From Flavipsychrobacter stenotrophus (lineage in GTDB: Bacteria > Bacteroidota > Bacteroidia > Chitinophagales > Chitinophagaceae), in contig CANBQQ010000249.1 of NCBI GenBank assembly GCA_947371715.1, positions 1-5,436 of the forward strand: a DNA stretch of 5,436 nt, written 5' to 3'. Within the stretch, counting starts at the first letter, position 1, and the number at the start of each line of letters is the position of its first letter. Below, piece after piece: positions 1 to 5,174 of this stretch. The translations under genes were made by a program, and so were the position numbers. The notes beneath the pieces were generated by a model that ran no database searches, was not told the DNA's origin, and saw only the letters and a list, made by a program, of their open reading frames with translations.

Positions 1-623
1 GGCGTTTCTTCATCTTTATCGTTTACCGGCATAAATTGCACTGACAGCGTTTTGCCATTGCCTGTGTTGGCGGTGTTGATAGTTACATTGTTGCCGCCGC
101 TATTCAGCCGCAGGCGATTAACCACCTCGCCGAGGTTTACTTCATAGTTGAAGCTCATATCCAGCTGCACCATTATGTTGGCCACATTGGTGCCGCGCAT
201 CCATGATACGTGTGCTTCAGTTACCCTCAGCTCTGCTGTGTGAAAGTGGAGTGGGGCATCGTCGAAGCTAAGCTTGGTTTTGCTGTACTTTACAATTTCT
301 TTGGTCAGCTTTGCGGTGTACTCCGTGCCTGGTGTAAAGCCTTCAGCAGGAGAGAAAGACAGCATGTTGGAACTGTTCCACTTAAACTTCCCTTTTACCT
401 TCGGTGTGATCTCTACAAAGGCAGCCGTATCCCACCTGTTAAGCAGGCTGTCGGGATAAATGTCTTTGCTGAATGTGAACTCGAGATTCTGTTGTTGCTC
501 TATCTCGGTTTCGAAGTTTTTGGTTACTTGCAGATCAAACTTACTTGTCTTGCAGGCGTAGAGTAATACGCACACGATAAGGCAACTTATACCAGCTATA
601 ATTTGCCGTTGGCCAGGTTTCAT
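1..623 (-). CDS. Alpha-2-macroglobulin family lipoprotein, N-terminal part (runs off the left edge)
   Basis: The frame is open from an ATG at 623 to the left edge and gives about 207 residues, so the C-terminus is missing. Residues 1-24 form a lipoprotein signal: a basic start (MKPGQRQ), a hydrophobic stretch, and the lipobox L-Y-A-C with the acylated cysteine at C24. This lipobox also supports the chosen start. Residues about 45-110 read like an SbsA/MG1-type Ig-like domain, with the pattern FTFSKDI, then ITPKVKGKFKW, then LSFSPAEGFTPGTEYTAKL. A second beta-rich segment follows from about 128. In Bacteroidota this order (lipobox, Ig-like domain, beta-sandwich domains) is typical of very large alpha-2-macroglobulin-like lipoproteins. 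Members of that family are thought to act as envelope protease traps, often alongside a penicillin-binding protein 1C. The thioester region, if there is one, would lie outside the window, so the family call is an inference from the N-terminus. Another Ig-like surface lipoprotein is the main alternative. Confidence 0.68.
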   Translation of the reverse strand, partial: MKPGQRQIIAGISCLIVCVLLYACKTSKFDLQVTKNFETEIEQQQNLEFTFSKDIYPDSLLNRWDTAAFVEITPKVKGKFKWNSSNMLSFSPAEGFTPGTEYTAKLTKEIVKYSKTKLSFDDAPLHFHTAELRVTEAHVSWMRGTNVANIMVQLDMSFNYEVNLGEVVNRLRLNSGGNNVTINTANTGNGKTLSVQFMPVNDKDEET

Positions 624-743
624 AAAAGAGTGGAAATTTGTATTAAAAATAACACACAACTATAATATTATTGTATAAAATGAAATAAATATTTTTCATG
701 CTTTGGCGATGCCAGGTTGTGGTAAGTGAGGGTTATCTGTAAA

Positions 744-780
744 ATTGAAAAGAACCACATTTTATGTGGTTCTTTTCAAT
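744..780 (-). terminator. Perfect 17-bp hairpin terminator after the small gene at 806-997
   Basis: Positions 744-760 and 764-780 are exact reverse complements around a TTT loop at 761-763. Read on the minus strand, the stem is followed by a short T run (CAATTTTAC). It starts 26 bases after the stop codon of the minus-strand small gene and lies about 120 bases upstream of the next minus-strand gene, as expected of a rho-independent terminator. Because the stem is a perfect A/T-rich palindrome with flanking A's and T's, it could also work weakly in the other direction, but no plus-strand gene ends here. Confidence 0.72.
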
Positions 781-805
781 AAATCCTGCTTTGTTTCTTA
801 CTATA

Positions 806-997
806 CTAGTGTTTCTTCTTGTGTTCCGATTTTACATCTTTCTCATTGTGGGTCACATCATTGCCCTTATCGTCCTGTTCTTCGTTTTTACGGCTATCCA
901 GATCGTCCTTATTTTCAGGTTTGTGACCACCGCTCTGTGAGGCATGTGCATTAGTACGAACATTATTCGCGTTCTCGTTCTGATTGTGCGTTTTCAT
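806..997 (-). CDS. Small, highly hydrophilic, probably disordered protein (hypothetical)
   Basis: I do not recognise a family. Starting at the ATG at 997 the protein has 63 residues; an in-frame GTG at 1012 would give 68. The ATG is preferred because a purine-rich GGAAA lies just before it and MKTHNQNEN is a normal-looking start. The sequence has no Phe, Tyr, Trp, Ile or Cys and is dominated by Asn, Lys, Asp, Glu and His, ending in KSEHKKKH. It should therefore be an intrinsically disordered cytosolic protein, with no signal peptide or membrane segment. Two things favour a real gene: a perfect terminator hairpin sits just downstream on the same strand, and it has a spacer of its own before pth. 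Small proteins of this make-up are often stress-related, but nothing in the sequence proves a role. A -7-like CATATTTG at 1062-1069 (minus strand) could belong to its promoter. Confidence 0.6.
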   Translation of the reverse strand: MKTHNQNENANNVRTNAHASQSGGHKPENKDDLDSRKNEEQDDKGNDVTHNEKDVKSEHKKKH

Positions 998-1112
998 ATT
1001 TTCCGTTTTCACTAATGAGTACTAATACCATACCACGGGCTTTACTTATGGAGTGTAGCTGCAAATATGTTTGACACTATCATCTTATTGGCTTTTCACT
1101 TATTTTCGCATC

Positions 1113-1673
1113 ATGAAATTTTTACTCGCCGGGTTAGGTAATATTGGTAATGAATATGATGCTACCCGCCACAATATTGGGTTCGATGTTGTTGATACTT
1201 TTGTGTTGAGGTATGGAGGTACTTTCACGCTGGATCGTCATGCGCAGGTAGCAGAGATAAGGTGGAAGGGGAGGATATTTGTGGTGATAAAGCCAACTAC
1301 TTATATGAACCTGAGCGGAAAGGCAGTTAAATATTGGTTGGACAAAGAAAAGATACCCCTGGAAAATCTGCTGGTAATAGCTGATGATCTTGCTTTGCCA
1401 TTGGGCACTATCCGTATGCGGGCGAGTGGCAGCGCCGGTGGCCAGAACGGGCTGAAGAATATAGAACTGTTACTTACCGGCAATGGCTATCCCAGGTTAC
1501 GATTTGGAATAGGTAGTGATTTCCCGAAAGGGCGACAGGTAGATTACGTGCTGGGTAAGTGGACACCATCTGAAATGCCTGCACTGAAAGACACTGTAAT
1601 GAAAAGCGTAGATGCCATAGAATGCTGGGCTACACAGGGTATTGGTAAGGCTATGACCGAGTTTAATAAGTAA
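1113..1673 (+). CDS. pth: Peptidyl-tRNA hydrolase (Pth family), 186 aa
   Basis: Pth cleaves the ester bond between peptide and tRNA in peptidyl-tRNAs dropped from stalled ribosomes, recycling tRNA in the cytosol; it is usually essential. The motifs fall at almost the E. coli positions: GLGNIG with N10, the signature YDATRHNIGF with catalytic H20, KPTTYMNLSG with N66 (N68 in E. coli), ADDLALPLG with D91 (D93), and SAGGQNGLKNI with N112 (N114). The length of 186 aa is normal for the family. The ATG at 1113 gives the canonical MKFLLAGLGN start; the TTG at 1071 would add 14 residues unlike any Pth N-terminus and is rejected. One oddity is that the usual His of the HNG motif (H113 in E. coli) is Gln111 here. 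The gene stands alone on its strand and ends 6 bp before a convergent gene. A -7-like TATTTTCG at 1101-1108 lies only 4 bases before the ATG. Confidence 0.96.
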   Translation: MKFLLAGLGNIGNEYDATRHNIGFDVVDTFVLRYGGTFTLDRHAQVAEIRWKGRIFVVIKPTTYMNLSGKAVKYWLDKEKIPLENLLVIADDLALPLGTIRMRASGSAGGQNGLKNIELLLTGNGYPRLRFGIGSDFPKGRQVDYVLGKWTPSEMPALKDTVMKSVDAIECWATQGIGKAMTEFNK

Positions 1674-1679
1674 GCCGAG

Positions 1680-2147
1680 CTACTCCAGGTTCTTCTTGAG
1701 CTGATTCATGTATTTTTTCATGGTTTGTTTGGTATAAAAGCTAACAAAAAATTTTGGCAGGGCCATACCCAATCCATGTTTTACAATATCGATATCAAAC
1801 TGTATCCGGTAGCTGATCCTGCATTTGCTTTCACTGATCGGCTCTACAATTCTTGTGCTTTTCGCCCAAAACATGTTTTCCGATACTGATTCACTAACGA
1901 TGAGTTTACCCGGTTGCAGATCGGTGCAGGTAAGTGTTGATACGTAGTCAGGTACTTTTCCTGAAAGGTAAGAGTGCTCTACTATTTTCGTGTTGACCTG
2001 AATAATTGAAGTGTCAATATCTGTTTTGTTTATTTCCTTACGCCACAGTTTATCGTTTCTGAAGTCAGAGAAATAATTGAACACTATTGTACTTTCTTTG
2101 TTGATCACCTGTTGGTGACTTACATCTATTAGTTTTTGTGCATCCAT
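1680..2147 (-). CDS. SRPBCC (START-like / polyketide cyclase) fold protein, 155 aa
   Basis: The protein has the length and layout of small SRPBCC proteins, which form a helix-grip fold around a hydrophobic ligand cavity. The N-terminal third reads like the family start: a beta strand, then STIVFNYFSDFRNDKLWRKEI (residues 19-39), equivalent to the common 'VFdyvsDfrn...W' segment. Alternating beta strands follow (about 48-120), and the end is a basic amphipathic helix (about 127-155, with KQTMKKYMNQLKKNLE), as expected for the long C-terminal helix. There is no signal peptide, so it is probably cytosolic. The ligand and role cannot be told from sequence; members include lipid binders, cyclases and proteins of unknown function. 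The gene lies 46 bp downstream of the AI-2E family gene on the same strand and could be co-transcribed with it, but a perfect -7 motif sits just before its ATG. Its 3' end faces pth across 6 bp. Confidence 0.75.
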   Translation of the reverse strand: MDAQKLIDVSHQQVINKESTIVFNYFSDFRNDKLWRKEINKTDIDTSIIQVNTKIVEHSYLSGKVPDYVSTLTCTDLQPGKLIVSESVSENMFWAKSTRIVEPISESKCRISYRIQFDIDIVKHGLGMALPKFFVSFYTKQTMKKYMNQLKKNLE

Positions 2148-2154
2148 GGTTGCG

Positions 2155-2162
2155 CAAAGGTA
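2155..2162 (-). promoter_or_regulatory. Bacteroidota -7 promoter motif TACCTTTG before the SRPBCC gene
   Basis: On the minus strand these bases read TACCTTTG, an exact match to the Bacteroidota sigma-ABfr -7 consensus TAnnTTTG. Only 7 bases (CGCAACC) separate it from the ATG at 2147, so transcription would start almost at the start codon. About 20 bases upstream there is TTTT instead of a clear -33 TTTG, so the call rests on the -7 element alone. Confidence 0.5.
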
Positions 2163-2182
2163 AGTTCATCGTATAAATGATG

Positions 2183-2200
2183 AAAATAACGGGTTATTTT
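2183..2200. repeat. Short A/T-rich inverted repeat over the stop codon of the AI-2E gene
   Basis: The bases aaaataac (2183-2190) and gttatttt (2193-2200) are perfect reverse complements separated by two bases, and they overlap the TAA stop at 2194-2196. A 2-base loop is too tight, so at most about 7 base pairs could form. It may be a weak terminator or chance in an A/T-rich spacer. Confidence 0.25.
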
Positions 2201-3315
2201 TCTTTTTCTGTTATCTCTTCGTCGCGCTTTTTCTGAAGTCGTTGCACCAATTTTGATATGTTCGGGTTGTCGGGAGTGTCATCACCCAGCAACAGGCCCC
2301 ATTGGCGCAGGTGTGTAGATTTATCAAAGATGATCTTTAGTACTGCCATTACCGGTATAGACAGGAACATACCCGCTACGCCCGCCAATTGTCCTCCTAT
2401 TACTATGCTTACTATACTGGCCAGTGCATTTATTTTCACCTTAGAGCCAACTATACGGGGCATAAGTATATTGTTGTCCAGAAACTGCACTACGGCTATG
2501 CTTCCCAGTACCGCCCATATCTGCCACATCTCCTGCGACGATGTTAGTGTAAGTACAATGCCAATGAGATTACCTATTAGTGCACCGATATAAGGGATGA
2601 GATTGAGTATTGCGAATATTACACCGATTAATATGGCGTGTTTTATACCAAACAGCAAGAGAATACCGCCAAGTAATACAGTAAGGTAGCTGATCTGTAT
2701 GAGCAACCCGCCAAGGTAATACTTGATGATCACCTCGGTTTCTTTTACCGCTTCTGTTACCTTAGGGTGATTGGCTTTGTGGAACCACATGTAGGTAAAT
2801 TGCAATAACGATTTTCGGTAAAAGAGAATAAGGAAAATGTAGATAGGCAGCAACCCTACAAATATGAGAATGTTACTCAGCGATGAAAATACACCTTGCA
2901 CATATCCCGTAGCATTGTTGCCTGCCTTAGTTGCCTGTTTATGTATCATGGTCATTTGCTGATCCACAGACAGGTGGGTTTTAGTACTGATCCATTTACT
3001 GATGTTGTTCCAGTGGATGAGCAGATTCTCTTTAATTTTGTCAATATCACTCACCAGCCCTCCTACCTGGTAGGAAAGGAAAGTAGCTATGCCTGCTACA
3101 ACAATAAAAACGGCTACTATGCACAAAACAATAGACAACGCCTCGGGTATCTTGTGTTTTGTGAGCCAGCGAAGCATGGGTAACATGAGCAGCGCAAAGA
3201 AGAAAGCCGTTATCAAAGGCATGATAACATCTTTACCCCAAACTAGAAGTGCACCAACGGCGCAAAGCCCCAGCAGTTCTATTGATCTTCGTACCGTAAG
3301 TGGCATGTCTTTCAT
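2194..3315 (-). CDS. AI-2E / PerM family transporter-like membrane protein, 373 aa
   Basis: This is a polytopic inner-membrane protein of the AI-2E transporter family (Pfam PF01594, formerly UPF0118). Hydrophobic segments lie near residues 10-26, 29-48, 59-84, 146-166, 199-222, 226-256 and 296-331, with a hydrophilic section at about 88-140 as usual in the family. Family hallmarks are NLIPYIGALIGNLIG (238-252), FLDNNILMPRIVGSKVKIN (278-296) and the C-terminal GGQLAGVAGMFLSIPVMAVLK (307-327). The tail (343-373) is charged and cytoplasmic. Known relatives are described as autoinducer-2 exporters, sodium-proton antiporters or permeases of unknown substrate, so the substrate here is open and the family name should not be read as proof of AI-2 transport. 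The length is typical. The start is the ATG at 3315; a second ATG three codons later is also possible. A -7-like TAAATTTA lies 4 bases before the ATG. The gene is isolated upstream by a strong terminator and is followed after 46 bp by the SRPBCC gene. Confidence 0.92.
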   Translation of the reverse strand: MKDMPLTVRRSIELLGLCAVGALLVWGKDVIMPLITAFFFALLMLPMLRWLTKHKIPEALSIVLCIVAVFIVVAGIATFLSYQVGGLVSDIDKIKENLLIHWNNISKWISTKTHLSVDQQMTMIHKQATKAGNNATGYVQGVFSSLSNILIFVGLLPIYIFLILFYRKSLLQFTYMWFHKANHPKVTEAVKETEVIIKYYLGGLLIQISYLTVLLGGILLLFGIKHAILIGVIFAILNLIPYIGALIGNLIGIVLTLTSSQEMWQIWAVLGSIAVVQFLDNNILMPRIVGSKVKINALASIVSIVIGGQLAGVAGMFLSIPVMAVLKIIFDKSTHLRQWGLLLGDDTPDNPNISKLVQRLQKKRDEEITEKEK

Positions 3316-3319
3316 GCAG

Positions 3320-3327
3320 TAAATTTA
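3320..3327 (-). promoter_or_regulatory. Possible -7 motif TAAATTTA before the AI-2E family gene
   Basis: On the minus strand the bases read TAAATTTA, a 7 of 8 match to TAnnTTTG, and end 4 bases before the ATG at 3315. No -33 TTTG is visible at the usual 19-21 base spacing and no Shine-Dalgarno lies in between. The region is A/T-rich, so chance is possible; the same arrangement at neighbouring genes raises its standing a little. Confidence 0.3.
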
Positions 3328-3396
3328 GTTAATTAATAGGTTGTTGTGAATGATAACCTACTTATAAAAATTATGCCACAGCCGATATAAATCAAA

Positions 3397-3422
3397 AACG
3401 ACCCGCGAAAAGGCGGGTCGTT
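3397..3422 (-). terminator. Rho-independent terminator of the YHYH protein gene
   Basis: A 10-bp perfect stem (AACGACCCGC at 3397-3406, GCGGGTCGTT at 3413-3422) surrounds a 6-base loop. On the minus strand it is followed by a T run (GTCGTTTTTGATTT). It starts 23 bases after the stop codon of the gene ending at 3446 and separates that gene from the AI-2E gene, so the two are separate transcription units. Confidence 0.9.
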
Positions 3423-3445
3423 CCAATTGAATGTTTCAAAGTGTC

Positions 3446-4804
3446 TTATTTTAAAACACTTACACGTTTGCTGATCACGCCACTGGTAGTGATCACCTTT
3501 ACAATGTACTCGCCATCGTATATGGTCCTTGTGTCAAAATAAGCCATAGTGCTACCTGGGTATACCATGGTTTTCTGAACCATTCTGCCGCTTATGTCAT
3601 AGAGTTCTACCACTATTGTTTCGGTATTGAAGTTCTTTAACTGTACAGCTATCAGGTCGCTTGCAGGGTTAGGGAATACGCTTACAACTTGTGCATCTTC
3701 TGTGACATTGTTGATACCAACTGTACCAGTAAAAATGGTAACCGGTTCTGTAATTGACGTTACCTTACCTCCAGATTTTACACCATAATAAGTAGGCCCT
3801 ACCATATAAGGATATGCCGAATTCCAGTTAGAGCCGACCGTGCAGAAGTAAGCATAAGTGCCGGCAGGGTATTCAGGAGTTACACAAAATCTGCCATTGT
3901 GCTCGTCCAGGTAATCAGGAGTAGCTGCTGAAGTAGTGTTATACTGATAGTCTTCGCGGAAATAGCCGAGCGGGTAGGTTGCATTTACCGCTGGACCTGC
4001 TGTTACGGTAGAACCGTCGGCATAAGTAGTTCTGGTGGTAATACTCCTTAAGGCGTAGCTTGATTTGATCCTTGTGATACCGCCGGTACCATCTGCATTC
4101 TTATAGCCGAATGCACCATAGACAGGGTAGCCATCAAATGCAAAACCCAGAAGGGGAGAGTGGTGGGTGCTATCCATTACATAAAGTGCATCAGAAGTAT
4201 AAAGATTACATACTGTCGACAACACATTAAGATCCAGGCCAAATGCACTTGGATTCTGGTGGTGGTGATAATTACCCATAGCCGGGTGGCCCTTTGAGCA
4301 GTCAAAACCTGTTACTTCGCCTACTATAGCATCGCGGTTCCAAACGCCATCGCCCATGCCCATAAGTGGTCCGCCGGCAAGGCTGCTTGTAGAATTCTTC
4401 CACGATACGCCATCCCTGTAGTCAAACATAGCTACACCATTAATGAATATGCCGATATCGCCACCTGAAGTAGCAGTAGGTGTGCCGGTATTTGCAGTTG
4501 GTGTTAGTGGCAGCTTGAAGATCGCATTCTGAGATGTGGTCAGGGATGGATTGCCATCAAGAAAAGGCCCTGTTACATAGGTGGGGACACCTTTTGTTCT
4601 GGTGTAAGACCAGGTAGCGGAATACAGCACGGTTTGCACATTGGCCGAATCGGCGTCTACAATTGGTGTAGAACTTCCCGAAACATAATGGCGGCCGGTC
4701 ACACCGGTGGTGTTCCTCAACCAGGCTGTAATTACCGGGTTGGTTTGGGCCATCAGTATCGTGCCATTAACCAGTAAGGCGGCGAGTAGAGATATCTTTT
4801 TCAT
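3446..4804 (-). CDS. Secreted YHYH-domain protein with type IX secretion sorting tail, 452 aa
   Basis: Residues 1-19 are a Sec signal peptide (MKKISLLAALL...LMA, cleavage before Q20). The central part, about 100-340, resembles the YHYH domain (Pfam PF14240), a poorly understood family of exported proteins. Its recognisable pieces are GDIGIFINGVAMFDYRDG (115-132), FDCSKGHPAMGNYHHHQNP (167-185), SPLLGFAFDGYPVYGAFGY (216-234) and YLDEHNGRFCVTPEYPAGT (298-316). The C-terminal 75-80 residues are a Por/type IX sorting domain: VVSVFPNPASDLIAVQL (373-389), VVELYDISGRMVQ, then YDGEYIVKV and the basic end SKRVSVLK. The product is thus exported to the periplasm and then across the outer membrane, to be released or anchored at the surface. 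Four cysteines (169, 199, 307, 321) could form two disulfides, and the His-rich YHHH (179-182) with nearby H173, H214, H215 and H302 might bind metal; both points are inference. The gene is monocistronic, with its own terminator and an upstream divergent spacer. The molecular function is unknown. Confidence 0.88.
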   Translation of the reverse strand: MKKISLLAALLVNGTILMAQTNPVITAWLRNTTGVTGRHYVSGSSTPIVDADSANVQTVLYSATWSYTRTKGVPTYVTGPFLDGNPSLTTSQNAIFKLPLTPTANTGTPTATSGGDIGIFINGVAMFDYRDGVSWKNSTSSLAGGPLMGMGDGVWNRDAIVGEVTGFDCSKGHPAMGNYHHHQNPSAFGLDLNVLSTVCNLYTSDALYVMDSTHHSPLLGFAFDGYPVYGAFGYKNADGTGGITRIKSSYALRSITTRTTYADGSTVTAGPAVNATYPLGYFREDYQYNTTSAATPDYLDEHNGRFCVTPEYPAGTYAYFCTVGSNWNSAYPYMVGPTYYGVKSGGKVTSITEPVTIFTGTVGINNVTEDAQVVSVFPNPASDLIAVQLKNFNTETIVVELYDISGRMVQKTMVYPGSTMAYFDTRTIYDGEYIVKVITTSGVISKRVSVLK

Positions 4805-4808
4805 ACTT

Positions 4809-4816
4809 AAAATTTA
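4809..4816 (-). promoter_or_regulatory. Possible -7 motif TAAATTTT before the YHYH protein gene
   Basis: On the minus strand this reads TAAATTTT, a 7 of 8 match to TAnnTTTG, followed by AAGT and the ATG at 4804. The arrangement is nearly identical to the one before the AI-2E gene (CTAAATTT, a short gap, ATG). No -33 element is clear at the usual distance. Confidence 0.3.
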
Positions 4817-4852
4817 GGTATTAAGGCAATTAGACGTTGATATTAGGCATTT

Positions 4853-4882
4853 CCTTCGGCCATTTTAAAGAAAAGTCGAAGG
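4853..4882. repeat. Imperfect hairpin in the GC-richer intergenic island
   Basis: The arms CCTTCG (4853-4858) and CGAAGG (4877-4882) are exact reverse complements. Inside them TTTT (4863-4866) and AAAA (4871-4874) can form a second stem across a 4-base loop, leaving an internal loop of 4 and 2 bases. It would fold on either strand. On the minus strand it lies in the region upstream of the YHYH gene. Confidence 0.4.
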
Positions 4883-5174
4883 GCTAACCCCGCAAGTCTC
4901 GGGTCGGCCATGTTCAATTTGGGCAAAAATTTTATAGCCCAATTTAACTTTATAATAGAAAAGACTACGATTATACCATATCTAAAGGTACTAAACCAAT
5001 AAAAGGCACATACTAATAATGTCAATAAAAATACAATATTTCAAATTTAGTTATTTTTTTGTTACGGAAACTCTTATATTTAATGTTTTATTCTCTCTGT
5101 TTTATATTAACCATTTTATGGAGTATTCGAAATCCGCTAAAAAGAACAGGGTTAGCTAATATTTTATTTATTCT

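Larger units (their letters stand above)
4805..5174. other. 370-bp divergent intergenic spacer, mostly A/T-rich
   Basis: This spacer lies between the starts of two divergently transcribed genes. It holds the presumed promoter of the YHYH gene near 4809, a GC-richer island with inverted repeats at about 4843-4940, and a strongly A/T-rich stretch (about 4941-5170) leading to the lipoprotein start at 5175. No convincing protein gene, tRNA or known riboswitch was seen. A T run ending in TTTG (5058-5061) and TATATTTA (5075-5082) resemble -33 and -7 elements for the plus-strand gene, but their 13-base spacing is shorter than the usual 19-21. Confidence 0.6.

Noticed and set aside
210..566. Plus-strand open frame of 118 codons
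   Set aside because: It lies wholly antisense to the alpha-2-macroglobulin-like lipoprotein frame, which has a signal peptide and recognisable domain pattern; the plus-strand translation shows no family features.
745..954. Plus-strand open frame of 69 codons across the hairpin
   Set aside because: It starts inside the terminator hairpin and runs antisense to the small hydrophilic gene; its Cys/His/Tyr-rich translation looks like the reverse reading of that gene.
1071..1112. TTG at 1071 as the start of pth
   Set aside because: It would put 14 extra residues before the canonical MKFLLAGLGN start, and N10 and H20 match E. coli numbering exactly only from the ATG at 1113.
2194..3315. Quorum-sensing (autoinducer-2) locus
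   Set aside because: Only the family name points to AI-2; no luxS, lsr or other signalling gene is nearby, and many family members have other or unknown substrates.
2258..3322. Plus-strand open frames at 2258-2593, 2896-3183 and 3089-3322
   Set aside because: All are antisense to the AI-2E family gene, whose protein has clear family motifs over its whole length.
4843..5025. Minus-strand open frame of 60 codons in the divergent spacer
   Set aside because: It has no upstream signal and no recognisable motif; its C-terminal part covers the GC-richer inverted-repeat island, which better explains its non-random look. It could be revisited if homologues are found.
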